Of a DNA stretch of 64,000 nucleotides, positions 46,261 through 59,860 are shown piece after piece. The notes under the pieces were generated by a model. That model did no database searches. It was not told the DNA's origin and worked only from the letters and a program-made list of their open reading frames with translations. Position numbers and translations under genes: made by a program. Numbering within the stretch: position 1 is the stretch's first letter; every line of letters starts with the position of its first letter. Source of the stretch: Valencia hispanica (Eukaryota; Chordata; Actinopteri; Cyprinodontiformes; Valenciidae); NCBI GenBank assembly GCA_963556495.2, contig OY747702.1, positions 19,921,903 to 19,985,902 on the forward strand. Reading direction: 5' to 3'.

Positions 46261-49230
46261 TTGAGGGAACCGGGCAATAAATCCACCCCTACCGTCTCCC
46301 AGAATTCACCCGGCACCCCTGAGGCTATATCAGTGATTATCAGCAGCAGGAAACATAAACCGTTAACCACACGCTCTCATATTAAACAAAATCTCAAATT
46401 GATAACCTGTCGGAAGGGTCAGCTGCCCGTCATCACAATACTTAAGTTAGCTTTATTAAACATTAGATCTCTATCCGGAAAGTCTTTTCTTATCAATGAC
46501 TTCATCATTGAGCATAATTTACACGCCCTTTTTTTATCAGAAACTTGGCTAGATGAAAATAACGATACAACTTCATTAATAGAATCCAGTCCTCCAAATT
46601 ATAATTTCTTAAGCAAGAAGAAAGCCACCATCTTTCACAACTCAATGAACTTTAAAAAGGTAACTCTGGGCGCGTTTGAATCTTTTGAATACCTAGCCAC
46701 CCAGATAAATGAGCCTAACAAAGCGTTATTTCTAAGTTTATATAAACCACCAAAACTTAACTCTAACTTCTTTAATGACTTCAATGACCTTCTTTCTGTA
46801 ATATGTATCGACTATGACCAACTAATCATCGTGGGGGACTTTAACATCCATACCGACAACCCCCAAGATAGACAAGCAAAAACATTAGATGATACTCTCC
46901 ACATCTACGGCCTGACCCAGCGTGTCAAACAACCAACACACAATAAAGGACACACTCTGGACCTAATTATCAGCAAAGGTTTAAATATTTCTGACATCTC
47001 TGTAATTAATATTGCATTATCTGACCATTTATGTGTTTTCTTTCAAAGTACCATCTCTGCTAAATTACCCAGCCAAAGTAAGACCACTATAAAAAAGCGT
47101 TTTCTAGGGGACAGTTCAGTAGAAACCTTTAAACGTATTTATCCTTCCACCACATCCCCCTCATCTCCCAACTCAAACTCAGTAAATAAGTTGGTAGATA
47201 ATTTCCTTGCGAAAATCTCAGACATCATGGATTCCATTGCTCCAACTAAAGTGAAAGTAGTCTCAGGTAGAAAGAAGTCTCCGTGGACAAGTAATCCACT
47301 GGTACGTAGTGAAAAAAGAGAGTGTCGACGAGCCGAGAGAAAATGGCGGAAAACTCGACTCCAGGTTCACTGTGAGATCTACAAAGAGAGACTGAATAGA
47401 TATCAGCTAACTATAAAAGATGCTAGGGAATCGTTCTTTTCTGAAATCATCAACAGAAACATTAATAACGCACGGACTCTATTTGCAACAGTGGAAAGAC
47501 TAACTAATCCTTTAGTGACAGTAGCCCCAGAACTAAACTCTACCAGGGCCTGCAATGAATTTGCCAGCTTTTTCACTGAAAAGATTCTAACAATTAGACG
47601 GTCAATCTGTACCTCAATATCGAACCCACAACCAGTGCCATCCCCAATCAACAACAATGTAGAGAAAATGTCTGAATTCCACGAATTAAACCAGAACAGC
47701 CTTGAAAAAATCATTATCCAATTAAGCTCCTCCTCCTGCTGTCTTGATATCCTACCCACAGCTTTTCTAAAGAAAGTTCTTCCTGTTATTGGTTCTGATC
47801 TTGTTCAAATAGTGAACTCATCACTGCTATCAGGTGTCTTCCCTCAGGCTTTAAAAACAGCAGTTATTAAACCACTGCTAAAGAAGAAAAATCTGGACAA
47901 CACGTTAATGCAGAACTACAGGCCAATCTCTAATCTCCCATTCATCAGTAAGATTATTGAAAAAGCTGTGTTTCAGCAGTTAAATGGCTTCATAACAACG
48001 ACAAACCGTTTTGATGCTTTTCAGTCTGGTTTCCGCGCTCACCACAGCACCGAGACTGTCCTCGTCAAAGTATTTAATGACATCCGCATAAATACAGACT
48101 GTGGAAGAACCACAGTGCTGGTTCTGTTGGATCTCAGTGCAGCATTTGACACTGTTGATCATGATATTTTATTGGAACGACTGGAGAGCTGGGTCGGACT
48201 CTCTGGTACAGTACTTGGCTGGTTCGAGTCTTACCTAAAGAACAGGGACTTCTATGTTTCAATAGGAAACTTTTCATCAGAACGAACAGAAATCACATGT
48301 GGGGTGCCCCAGGGCTCCATCCTGGGGCCCCTCTTATTTAATATCTACATGCTCCCACTAGGCAAGATTATAGCGACCAATAACATTAGCTACCATAACT
48401 ACGCGGATGACACTCAGCTCTACATTACAATGTCACCAGGTGACTCTGAACCCATTCAAACCCTAAATCAATGCATTGACCAAATAAATGGATGGATGTG
48501 CCATAACTTTCTCCAGCTGAATAGAAACAAAACTGAAGTGATTATTTTTGGACCCAAGGAGGAACGATCAAGAGTCAGCACACAGCTTCAATTAATCCAG
48601 CTAGAAACTACTGATCAGGTTCGTAACCTAGGTGTAGTAATGGACTCAGACCTGAACCTCCAGGGTCACATAAAGGCAATAACAAGGTCAGCGTTCTATC
48701 ACATGAAGAACATTTCCAGGATTAAAGGACTGATTTTGCAACACGACCTAGAAAAACTCATCCATGCGTTTATCTTTAGTCGGATTGATTACTGCAACAG
48801 CATCTTGATAGGTCTGCCTAAAAAGTCAATCAGACAGCTGCAGGTGATCCAGAACGCTGCCGCTCGCGTCCTCACTAGAACCAGGAAAGTAGAGCACATC
48901 ACCCCAGTTCTAAAGTCCTTACACTGGCTCCCTGTAGCTCAGAGAATAGACTTTAAAATACTTTTACTAGTTTATAAATCATTACATGGCTTAGCACCAA
49001 AATATGTTGAAGACCTGTTGTCATGGTACCAACCACCAAGACCACTCAGGTCCTCCAACTCTAGCCTACTAAACATCCCTAGACTCAGAACTAAACATGG
49101 AGAAGCAGCTTTCAGTTTCTATGCTCCCCTTATCTGGAAGAGACTTCCTGACGAGTATAGAGCTGCTGAAACTCTGAACTGCTTTAAATCGAGACTAAAA
49201 ACCCATTTGTTTAGAATTGCCTTTGAGTAA
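46261..49230 (+). CDS. LINE ORF2: AP-type endonuclease and reverse transcriptase (L2/CR1 group)
   Basis: A 989-codon uninterrupted frame for the retrotransposition protein, which nicks target DNA and copies element RNA at the nick. The endonuclease (about residues 60-260) shows [37 protein letters not shown] and [10 protein letters not shown]; the stretch between NYNFLSKKK and ATIFHNS looks short, as if a GGG-containing loop were lost. The RT (about 540-780) shows [60 protein letters not shown] and the intact catalytic YADDTQLY. The C-terminal thumb ends with [10 protein letters not shown]. No ATG precedes the endonuclease; the first in-frame Met follows it (HNSMNF), so initiation must lie upstream of the TGA at 46255, or use a non-ATG codon. 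Confidence 0.92.
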   Translation: MREPGNKSTPTVSQNSPGTPEAISVIISSRKHKPLTTRSHIKQNLKLITCRKGQLPVITILKLALLNIRSLSGKSFLINDFIIEHNLHALFLSETWLDENNDTTSLIESSPPNYNFLSKKKATIFHNSMNFKKVTLGAFESFEYLATQINEPNKALFLSLYKPPKLNSNFFNDFNDLLSVICIDYDQLIIVGDFNIHTDNPQDRQAKTLDDTLHIYGLTQRVKQPTHNKGHTLDLIISKGLNISDISVINIALSDHLCVFFQSTISAKLPSQSKTTIKKRFLGDSSVETFKRIYPSTTSPSSPNSNSVNKLVDNFLAKISDIMDSIAPTKVKVVSGRKKSPWTSNPLVRSEKRECRRAERKWRKTRLQVHCEIYKERLNRYQLTIKDARESFFSEIINRNINNARTLFATVERLTNPLVTVAPELNSTRACNEFASFFTEKILTIRRSICTSISNPQPVPSPINNNVEKMSEFHELNQNSLEKIIIQLSSSSCCLDILPTAFLKKVLPVIGSDLVQIVNSSLLSGVFPQALKTAVIKPLLKKKNLDNTLMQNYRPISNLPFISKIIEKAVFQQLNGFITTTNRFDAFQSGFRAHHSTETVLVKVFNDIRINTDCGRTTVLVLLDLSAAFDTVDHDILLERLESWVGLSGTVLGWFESYLKNRDFYVSIGNFSSERTEITCGVPQGSILGPLLFNIYMLPLGKIIATNNISYHNYADDTQLYITMSPGDSEPIQTLNQCIDQINGWMCHNFLQLNRNKTEVIIFGPKEERSRVSTQLQLIQLETTDQVRNLGVVMDSDLNLQGHIKAITRSAFYHMKNISRIKGLILQHDLEKLIHAFIFSRIDYCNSILIGLPKKSIRQLQVIQNAAARVLTRTRKVEHITPVLKSLHWLPVAQRIDFKILLLVYKSLHGLAPKYVEDLLSWYQPPRPLRSSNSSLLNIPRLRTKHGEAAFSFYAPLIWKRLPDEYRAAETLNCFKSRLKTHLFRIAFE

Positions 49231-50224
49231 ATGCTTGATGTTATATGTATGAAATGTGTTCATGCTCTCTTGCTTTTTTTAATTTTTCTCTTGCTTTATT
49301 GTGTATCATGTGTAATGTGTGTTTCTTTTATGTGTTTCTTTTAAATCACCAAATCATGTAAAGTACCTTGAATTGCCCTGCTGTTGAAAGTGTGCTATAC
49401 AAATAAAATTGCCTTGCCTTGCCTACTTTCTACTCCTTACATTTTAAAAATAGCCTCGTTACTCCTGCTTCATTAAGTCTTTTATTAAGAAGACACACAA
49501 AAAACGATCTAAAAATGCACCAACTGGATAGAATTTGACAGTGGTTTAATCATAATTTTAAACATCTACCATTTGGACACCCCGCTGTATGCGGTCCACT
49601 GCGTAGGGTACTGTGCACGCGGGGTCCTGTTAACCGAATATTTTCCATATTAGTCCGTTTTTTCTTTTACAACGGTGACGGAAAATTCAAAGGCTACTTG
49701 TCATTTTGACAGCTTATAATTCACACCTCTGACCTTTTGGTGCAGACGCGCGGACATTTTTAGGTTTGAGTGGAAGCGCGGAGTACAAGTAACTGAATCA
49801 ATAAATTTATAATAATAAGATTTCCATGAAGCCATCTGAGCATCATCTCAGACCGAGAGGCTTTGGAACGTGACTGTTACCGGTGCGGCTGGTTAAAGAT
49901 GCACTTTAAAAAGCCCGATGTTGTGCCAAACACCCGAGCGAAAGAGCGCATGCTCCGACATTTTCTGCTGCTGAAGCGATATGAAGCTGGGTTCAGAGAG
50001 TCTTTTCGACTTCTGATCACTTGAATCAGAGAAATGATCCCTGATTTCAAAACTTTGGCTGAAGTGGAACTTTTAGTTCCAGTCTCCAGTGTGCGTCAGC
50101 GCGGATTCAGGAACAGTGGTTCCCAACATGAGGTTCGTGTGCCCCAAGGGGGTCATTAGAGATTGCAGGGGTCTACACAATCCTGTCTGTGCTGAGGTTG
50201 TAAGACTTTCGGTGATACTATTCT

Positions 50225-50226
<2 letters not shown>

Positions 50227-50295
<69 letters not shown>
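50227..50295. repeat. (AT)n microsatellite, ~68 bp
   Basis: Uninterrupted AT repeat inside the hAT-type element. Confidence 0.95.
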
Positions 50296-50298
<3 letters not shown>

Positions 50299-50659
50299 GG
50301 TTCTGTAATGTGATTGCATTGCACTAAAATTAATACATTTTAGTGGGCATATATGCAGCTGAAACAGGTAGCCTAGTGTGTCCCAAATGTTTCAAAATTA
50401 ACATTTTTATATAACAATCATTATGGCCTTTCTTTTGGGGAGGGGGGGCTTAAGCTGTATTCTTTAATGTCATTTTTTAAAATACATTACTTTTATTTTT
50501 ATGCTTTAAGTAGTTTTGAATCCAGTACTTTTTTACTTTTACTTGAGTAAAAAACTTGACTTGATACTTCAACTTCTACAGAAGTCTTTTTAAACCCTAA
50601 TATCTATACTTCTACTTGAGTATTGAATGTGAATACTTTTTACACCTCTGGTACAGGGT

Positions 50660-50860
50660 GAGATCAGCCCTCCCTATGTATGGGTCAGAGGTTGGCGTTA
50701 CAGGCAAATCTTTCAAAATAGATCCAAACACAGTTAGAATTCAGCAGCTCATCGCAAGCAGGCCCGTCTGGGGAAGGGATTGTCATGAGGGACAGTGGAA
50801 CCAATCAGAGGTGAACTTGTAAAGCGCTATACAAGTACAGGCCATTTACCATTTGTTGTA
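50660..50860 (+). mobile_element. SINE-type repeat tail, copy 3
   Basis: The end (TTGTAAAGCGCTATACAAGT, then ACAGGCCATTTACCATTTG, about 50817-50856) matches the tail of the 13.2 and 54.9 kb SINEs. The rest is too diverged to align by eye. The hAT insertion site lies at its left, so the SINE may have been the hAT target. Confidence 0.5.
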
Positions 50861-51879
50861 ACATGAGAGCAGTGGCGCAATAAACAGCCAATGAAAAAGG
50901 GGTTCCGTTATCTTTCTGCAAAAACTTTCTTAGACTCACAGAGATCAAAAAATGTCAACAGGCTAGTCATAATGCAATCTCTAAAATGAGGGTGTTTTTA
51001 TGTTTCTTTTTTTTTTTTATTATGATTCCGCTGAAGGTTTGACACATTACTAATAATCAATATTTAAATGTATTTAAATTATTACATTTTGGATATGAAA
51101 TTAAAACTATACCAAAAAATTTCATATGTATCAACAGACACTGTTGCTGCGCCAACTGTTCAAGGCGCAACAAATGACAAATTTGTGCACTCATATTTGA
51201 AGCACTCAGGACGTCACCTACTTTACTTAGACTATGATCCATTGATGGCATTTTGCAAGGAGCTGGAGAAAATCAGTTATTGTAGGTGGAAGGTCAAATT
51301 GGAGGTGGTCTACACTGACAGTATAATTGCAATGTGTATGCCAAGGAACAGAGCATTTTGTATTCAAAATCACCAACAAAGTCATAATTAAGTACTGTCT
51401 TAACTTCCTTAATAACACAATAATCAACCTAGTGTTTCATTTTTTGGGGGGATAACAAAAAACCTGTCAGTCAAATTCAATGAGTTTTAATTTATAGTTG
51501 CTTCTTTTGTGGTGCGCTAACGAAGAACAAATAGGACAGCGAGGGTACGGGGACTTTGCCACCTGTGGCAGCAGATTTGATTAGTTAATCAGAGGAATCG
51601 CTTTGCTGAACTCTGCTTTTATAAAGCATAATTACTGTACCAACTTCTAAAAAAAAAGAAAAAGAAAAAAGAAATATGGAAGCAAAAGAAAAATCTCACT
51701 GCAGCTGTTTGGAAATTAAGAAAGTTCTCTTTTTTTCCCCTTTCTTTGGCATTAACTTTAACACTGTAAAAGTCTTGAAGGAAAAGCACCAAGGAAAATT
51801 GGATTGTGAAGCGGGCATGGTGTGAGGGCGGGGAGACTACGCAATTGAGCATGCCCAGATGGGGGCAGGGAAAAGTCAG
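50861..51879. other. Non-coding, no recognised feature
   Basis: AT-rich with poly-T and poly-A strings. A 107-codon plus frame at 51068-51391 has no recognised motif. Confidence 0.45.
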
Positions 51880-52700
51880 AAAGGCCACACTAAATTTAGC
51901 GCCACCTTTTCATTCTCTAATTATGAGATTAATGCATCCTGCCACAAAACGTCACATACTACCTCGTGATTTATTATCCGGTCGACCAGATGGAGAGATT
52001 GAGCCAAGTGAAGGAAATTCGAGAGGGAGATGGTCTGAAAGCATCTAATCAGCATGCATGTGTAATTAGGCTGGGTCTTGACTATGCAGTGAGTCTGTGC
52101 AGAACACAACACTGAAGTTGAGTCGAATTTGTCCTGTTTCTGTCAACAGGCTGCTGTTTAATTAGCAGGAAAATGATGAGGCACACGGATGCCTCCTAAA
52201 CACACATGTGTAGAGGACTATATTGATTGTGGCCTTGGCTTTAGGTTTAAAATCAGCATTAAAACTTGATCTCACTTAATCCATATACATACTAATCATT
52301 CTTCTTCCTGGTCAGCACAGATTGGAAGTGGCCATCAGGCACTAGCTGTGGGAAATTTACAAGCCCTCCAATATTCCTGCCTGTGTTTCCAGAAGGGCTT
52401 TTTACGAGGCAGCACACTGTTGTTATAGTAAATCTCTACTTCCTCTATGCCAAAATGAAATCACCCAATGCCGCTCTCTGTGGCTGTATTTGTAAGTCTC
52501 AGCGAGCTCATGTGTAAGGATATTGCGTGATTGCCTCAGCCAAGTTAACGTTCAAGTCTCTTTATTTTAATAGTGTCTGGAAGGGGCTGTAAAAGATTTC
52601 GTTCAATATTCGACAATAAAGCTGGATGTAAGGAAACTTTGAAATCCCTGCGCTGCACTTACACAACAAATTTAATGGCCTTAACATACTTCTCCATAAT
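51880..52700. promoter_or_regulatory. Candidate conserved non-coding block
   Basis: A long, non-repetitive, balanced-composition stretch with several TAATTA-type cores (TTCTCTAATTATGAGATTAA, TGTAATTAGGC, TTTAATTAGCAGG), and no coding frame or transposon similarity. In a transposon-packed intron, an 800-bp repeat-free block is a plausible island kept clear by selection. Inference only. Confidence 0.25.
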
Positions 52701-53219
52701 TGGAATTTAGCAATAAATAAAAAAAAAATAAATAAAAAAAACTAACTAGGAGAAAAGGAAATATAATCAAAAAGTTTTAGTTTGGAGACTGACGTAAGGT
52801 ACAGAAATCTCTAAAATAAAATATATATGTTTTTAGATGAGGTACTGGTGCCTTTCTGTACATATGTGATCAAATGTTAATGTTAAAACATAAAAAAGCA
52901 AACTTGATATTATTTCTACAATATTGCATCCTTTGAAAGTCGCTATGCATGATAAAATCTGTGACCATTCAGACTGGGCGATTATTCAATAAAAATAACA
53001 AATGTTCCCCAATCAAATATTTATAGAATGTACTTTTTAAATTATTGATGCAAAGCAGCTCATTACTGAACTAGGACTGAGATTAAAAATATTGTGCTTG
53101 GAAAGAAAAGGGAAAGTTTAATGAATGGACCATGAACATGAATATTGGAGTTTTGCGCATGTTTGCTATTATCTCATATGCATTTTAAAAGAATAAAAGA
53201 ACTAAAAAGGTTTAAGAAG
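52701..53219. other. Non-coding, AT-rich
   Basis: No recognised feature. Confidence 0.45.
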
Positions 53220-54825
<1,606 letters not shown>

Positions 54826-55085
54826 CCGTGGGTCAGGTGGTGGCTCCCTCCATCTCGGTCGCTGTGTCTTTGGCCAAGACACTTCACCCACTTTGCCTGC
54901 TGGTGGGGGTCAGAGGGGCCGTTAGTGTATGGTACGGTAGCCTCATTTCTGTCACCGTGCCCCAGGGCAGCTGTGGCTACAATGTAGCTCACCACCAGTG
55001 TAGGAATGTGTGCATGAATGACTGAATGAAGCGCTTTGTGGTCCTCTGACTGAAAAAGTGCTATTCAAATGCAGGCCATTCTCAA
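54826..55085 (+). mobile_element. tRNA-derived SINE-type repeat, copy 4
   Basis: Head GTGGGTCAGGTGGTGGCTCC, core GGCCAAGACACTTCACCCAC with TGCTGGTGGGGGTCAGAGG and CCCCAGGGCAGCTGTGGCTA, and tail GAAGCGCTTTGTGGTC, CTATTCAAATGCAGGCCATT. It is collinear with copy 1. Confidence 0.8.
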
Positions 55086-55539
55086 TTTACCCAAGTAAAA
55101 TTTCTGGATGCTCCACTCACTGAGTAATTTCACAGAATGAAAAACAAACACTTTTTTAACAAAGACTTACCTCAGACACACCTACAGTTTATCAAAGGAG
55201 ACCACTTGTTTCTATACTGGCTTTGCATTTCTGATTTAATATTCTGTCTGTTGAGCTTGTTGCATTTTGAGGTCAGGTGAATATAAAATAAACACCATAA
55301 ACTGTCACTGGAAGTACCTTTTTCCTTGTTCTAAGATATATATTAACATTACCTACTGTAAGTATTGGTATTAAACTGAAAAATTATTATATATAGAAAA
55401 GTGTTTATTCTGCTTAAAAAGTATTTTGTGTTTTATCTTATTTGTATCCATTTTTTTCATTTTAGTCTTTAAAATACCAGAATCTGCCCATAACTATATA
55501 TTTATCTGTCTGATTACATGATTTTTAAAATATTAGATC

Positions 55540-55702
55540 AAATGTTCCTCAGTACTCAAGAAGCCTTTTTACTAAATACTTTTTTATTCTTACTTGAGTA
55601 ATTTCTTAAATAGCTACTTTTAACTTTTACTTCAGTAAACATTTGCTGAACTAGTGTTACCCTTACTTGACTACCGTTTTTTGCTACTCTCCTCACCTCT
55701 GG
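55540..55702. mobile_element. hAT-type right-end relic
   Basis: Repeated ACTTGAGTAATTTC, ACTTTTACTTCAGTAA and a CTCCTCACCTCTG terminus match the right end of the 45658-50651 element (CTACTTGAGTATTGAATGTG, TACACCTCTG). The left end is uncertain. Confidence 0.65.
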
Positions 55703-55719
55703 ATATTACAGTTTTTATG

Positions 55720-56700
55720 ATTATTAATGCCCACACTGACCTAGAAAGAAAAATAAACTAATAAACAGTAATTAAATACAAGGTTACACAATGTGTTTTT
55801 TAAATACAAAAGTAAGCTAGTGCAAAATGGCAACTCATAAATATGAAATTGAAAAAATACGGGTAGAGATTAGAATAAGGGTTTAACTGACCCAGAGCTG
55901 CATCACGTTGGTACACTTTTTAAATAATGGAAACGGTAATATTTTAAAATACAGAGGAATTTGTGAATCGTGCAAGGATCATGTCACCAACTAAAGTCAT
56001 AAAGAACTGCAACCATGTACTCTTTGTGTGCTTAATTTGATTGTTTTTGCCAAATATGAGAGTGTGCATCTTAACCAAGCTGTTCCACTCTGGTCTTGTC
56101 TTTCCCAGAAAACGTGTTCTTTGTTCAGATGCAACTTAAGCTGTGCTGCCTTGTCCCCTTGCTACAAACGAGCAGCTTTCTTTTGCCAATCCTTTTAGAC
56201 AAGCCATGTTTGTTCTGTCTTTTTATTTGTTCTTCCATACACTTTAGCATTTAATATACTAACTGAAGCTTGTAGACTCTGATACAGAGCTTTTAGGATT
56301 TTACAATTTCTCTGAGCATTGCACAGCCTGACATTGGGGTTACCCTTGATGGTACATCCACTCCTGAGAACACTGGTAACTGTTTATAACATGTTCCACT
56401 TGTAAATAATCTTTCTCAATTGCAGAATGATGGACTCCATCTTGTTTGGAAATCGTCCCATAAACTTTAACAGACTGGTGACCTGATACAATCACTTGTC
56501 CAAGATCACTGCAGATGTTTTCCCTTCTTGACTCTTGGTTAACATAGACCTGAGAGCTCCATATTATCTAAGTGTCTGAACTTCTCCTTTCATCGAGGTG
56601 TTCACGCTTAGGCTGATGGTCAATTACGAAAGTAGTTTGGATGAATATCACCCAATAGCTTTAAATGCTATATGTAGGAGAGGGAGTTTTGACACACTGT
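55720..56700 (-). mobile_element. Tc1-type transposon relic
   Basis: On the minus strand the region reads as an eroded Tc1 gene: ATCTGCAGTGATCTTGGACA (helix-turn-helix start) and GATGGAGTCCATCATTCTGC near 56520-56420, then GGATTGGCAAAAGAAAGCTG near 56190 (linker before KKPLL). Stops and indels throughout. Borders are approximate. Confidence 0.7.
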
Positions 56701-56799
56701 TGCTGTGATTTGACATTTCTCGACATCTAGGGACTTAAAACAAAACAACGCAATGAACACGGAGGAAAATAGTGACTATTCCCTGGAAGCCGCTGGGCA

Positions 56800-57345
56800 T
56801 TAGTGTGGAAAATATACAACACAAATATAAACAGAAACCTCCTAAAAACATAAAAAAAACATTTTTGCTGATCAGAAGCATCCACTCATTACTACTTTTA
56901 AGCTGCTCCCCTCAGGTAGAAGGTTCTATTACGCAGCCCTTTCAAAAAAAAGGAAAAGCAGTCCTTTGTACCAAAACCAATTAATTTCTTCAACACGTTG
57001 ATTTTTTATATTTTTTGTGTCTTTCATGGTCAGCAGGTCTGAACTGGTAAAATTTGTATATTTTAATCAATAATATATCTATTGTATTTTCACAAATTGG
57101 ATAACCATGGTGCATAATTAAGTAGTAAGCAGGGAAGCCATGAGCTGTGGAAGCTGTTGTTGATTCTGTCTCTTCATTGTTTAAGGTTAAGTGTGTTTTG
57201 ATGGAGATTGTGTATCTTACTTTTGTATTATAAAATATGACTGGTTTTGCTTTGCTTTGTTTGTTTATAAGTCAGTGTAAATGGTCAGTGCCATGAATTC
57301 ACTCCCAATTTATCTATTGGGACAATAAAGTATTTATTATATTCT
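56800..57345 (+). mobile_element. LINE 3' end relic related to the 35-37 kb LINE
   Basis: CTGCTCCCCTCAGGTAGAAG near 56905 corresponds to the PSSRRFWSI coding block of the 35-37 kb LINE. The relic ends with ATCTATTGGGACAATAAAGT near 57310-57330, a typical 3' UTR end of fish LINEs. Coding sequence is too short to score. Confidence 0.65.
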
Positions 57346-59499
57346 AAAATAGTAAGAGAGTGAAAATCCATCTCCAAGTCTTGCTACCGGTACTTGATTG
57401 GAATCAGGTCTAGACTCTTCTGAATCAAGCATCTTCTCAAGACAATCGATTGTAGTTTGTTTTTTTCCCCTTTTTTTTCCACTGTAAAAGGGACTCAAAT
57501 TAAAATTTACAAAATGCTTTTTAGGTGGGTTTTTTTTCAAATTGAAAAAAATAAAGTTTTCTTCAAGCTCACGATCATGCACTACTTTCTGTAGGTCTAT
57601 AGCATAACATTCTTATAAAGTGCTTTTCTAAGGCATGAAAGGTATGAAAAAACCTGCTTCGTCATCGATGACACCATGCAACACTTGTGCTGCTGTCTTG
57701 AATTCAAAAACTGATATAGAAACATATGCATCTCTGGGCAAGGGGCTCTCCATCAATGATGTGACTTCAAGTTAAACAAGGTGTTTATGTGGTGCTAACT
57801 GTGTTGAGACTAGCAAAGATGCCAGGTATGTATTGCTAGGATCACACTTTTTAAATTTGTTATTGACCCAGGTTGTGTTGTGCTTGTTTCCCAGGCTTTT
57901 CATGATTTTCAAATAGCTAAAAATAGCACATGTAGTTGGGCAACTTGAATGATATTTCTACTTTTGGTTTGCTCTTCATTTGTTAATATTGTGACCTAAA
58001 CTGTTATAGCATCCAATCAAAAAAAAAAAAATGAATGAGTCAAAGGAAATGTTGGCACAAACATTCTCTCCAGCCCACACGTCTTAGAGAAACATGCTTC
58101 TAATTAGGGTACCAGATTTTTCGGGGACATACATTTTGGTCCTGAACTCTCTCAACAGGGCAAAAGTGTGTGTTTATCCACATGTATGCTTGTGCCCTTA
58201 AGGGAAGCCCTATACTTTTAAACCGACACCTGTCAGTCTTCAATGATAGCAGCATAAGAAGAGATCGTGAGAGGCACAGTGTGAACGAAGAGAAGAAAGA
58301 AGAGGAGGCTTGAAATTATGAAGAAGACAGATGAAAGAAGGGTGAGATGGCAGGGAGGAGGAGGAGGAGGAGGAGAAGCACGAGAAGGTGAGACTTCTGA
58401 AGATTGCTGTAGACGCAACGAGATGAGAGAGGTGCAACATGACGTTCAGTGTTTAGGCCCGTCGTCGTCTTTTTGATTTGCTACCATGTGCTTATGATGT
58501 GTTCTTCTGTCTGCTTCTATTATTAGACTCTCAGATCATTGTGTTGATATTTTGACATCGAGCTTCGAATTGCACCTGTTTCCCACTTCCTCGCATGTGA
58601 AGGGTTCGGGGCTCACACACCATTTCCTTCTCAAGACAGACAAAAGAAGAATAAGCAGGCAGAGAATGACAGCCCCAGTAACGTTTTCACACACAAGAAA
58701 ACTCGGAACCAACGCGACTCTGGTCACACACTCTGGCTGGGCTCGTCGGGGATTGAAACCTTCTTCTGTCGTGGCATCATTGTCAGACGTTTTGTTCAGA
58801 GGAAGATTTAGGAAACAAACATATGACAACATTTCCTTATCATGACATTGGTTCCCTGGAAGCCATGACATCGGTGACAACTGTTTAGAAATTAAGTTGA
58901 TCAGACAGAAATTCACCCTTTTTTTTTTATCAAGCTGTTGCACCTTCCTCTGATCTCCTCATGCTGGCAGTCACGCGGGGTGGGGGGGGAGTCTGATGTA
59001 AATGTGTCATCTTTGAAGCCATGAAATGAGCTTTAACATGTGAGTATTTATTTTCCTTTAAAATTTCTATAGAAACCTTTGAAGTCTAAAGTTAAATTTA
59101 ATTTGTTTTGACGCATTATCTTATAATTGTCAATCCAACATCTGAGCCCATTGCCAGTACGAGATTATCAGGGAATGATAACCTTGAGTAAAAAGAGTAT
59201 ATTTATAATAGAATGTTTACCAAAAATGTATATTATAATCAAAGTGCCTTTTTTTAGATAGAAAAGCAACATTATTCCTACTGCTGCTACTACGATAAAG
59301 CATATTGATTATTATCATTTGCAATAGCAGTGAGTAACATTTATTATGAATATGACATATAGACTATAGACTTTGTTATTAATGTTAGTTTTCATATGCA
59401 ACATGCATAATATGATGCATTATATATATTTTTGCAGGTTCTTCTCTAGAGTTAAAACAAGTGAAAGCGCTCCTATTAGTTGAAAAAATGTAAGAGTCT
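57346..59499. other. Non-coding; purine-rich (GGA)n near 58350
   Basis: No gene recognised. Visible items are a poly-A at 58018-58031 and a GAGGAGGAGG-type purine tract at about 58320-58385. The frames at 58536-58943 on opposite strands overlap and lack motifs. Confidence 0.45.
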
Positions 59500-59860
59500 T
59501 CTTACAGCCATCTGACTAGGAGTGCAGTTTATTTACGTTTACTGCACAAACAGCATCATGAAGACCAATGAACACACCAGATAACTTAGGGATGTGAAGA
59601 TGTTTAATCCCAGGAAAGCTGAAAAACACTATGTTCCAAGCTTTGAGCATTTTATGGGATGCTTTTAAATCTCATTTGAAAATGAACTGAATGAACTGAA
59701 ACTGACAAACTACTAACTATCCACCCGAAATGACAGGCCATGCTAGAAGAGCATTACTCAGAGAAGCAGCAAAGAGCTCCATGGCAACTCTGGATGAGCT
59801 GCAGAGACCCACAACTCAGATGGAAAAATCTGTTGACAGGTATGTGATCCACAAATCTGA
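59500..59860 (+). mobile_element. Tc1-type transposon relic (N-terminal part)
   Basis: ATGAAGACCAATGAACACAC near 59558 matches the transposase start of the 43 kb family, followed by AGAAGAGCATTACTCAGAGA, GCAACTCTGGATGAGCTGCA and GAAAAATCTGTTGACAGG. The frame is broken and the catalytic half is absent. Confidence 0.8.

Larger units (their letters stand above)
45800..49423 (+). mobile_element. L2/CR1-group LINE, 3.6 kb, recent insertion
   Basis: Inserted in the hAT element, with TACTT on both sides (45795-45799 and 49424-49428). Joining the flanks restores a continuous hAT sequence (TCTGTACTT|TCTACTCC). It holds the C-terminal part of a first coding segment, a long endonuclease-RT frame, a 3' UTR with AAGTGTGCTATACAAATAAA, and a (TTGCC)n tail. 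The coding frame is open right up to the left junction with no 5' UTR, so the copy is probably 5'-truncated. The 6.7 kb copy is nearly identical over its length. Confidence 0.92.
45658..50651. mobile_element. hAT-type element with 8-bp target duplication, carrying a nested LINE
   Basis: TACAGGGT occurs immediately outside both ends (45650-45657 and 50652-50659), the 8-bp duplication expected of hAT. The right end read inward is CCAGAGGTGTAAAAAGTATT; the left end AAAGGTGTCAAGTAACGAAG is a diverged partner. The subterminal ACTTAAGTAGAAAT and ACTTGAGTA repeats are characteristic of a common fish hAT group. Without the LINE (45800-49423 plus 5-bp duplication) the element is about 1.37 kb and has no long ORF, so it is non-autonomous. 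Confidence 0.88.

Noticed and set aside
47403..47759. 118-codon minus-strand ORF within the LINE
   Set aside because: Shadow of the LINE ORF2 on the other strand.
58536..58943. 135-codon minus ORF with a hydrophobic segment, opposite a 97-codon plus ORF
   Set aside because: Looks like a small membrane protein, but overlaps an open plus frame, has no known motif and no splice or promoter support.
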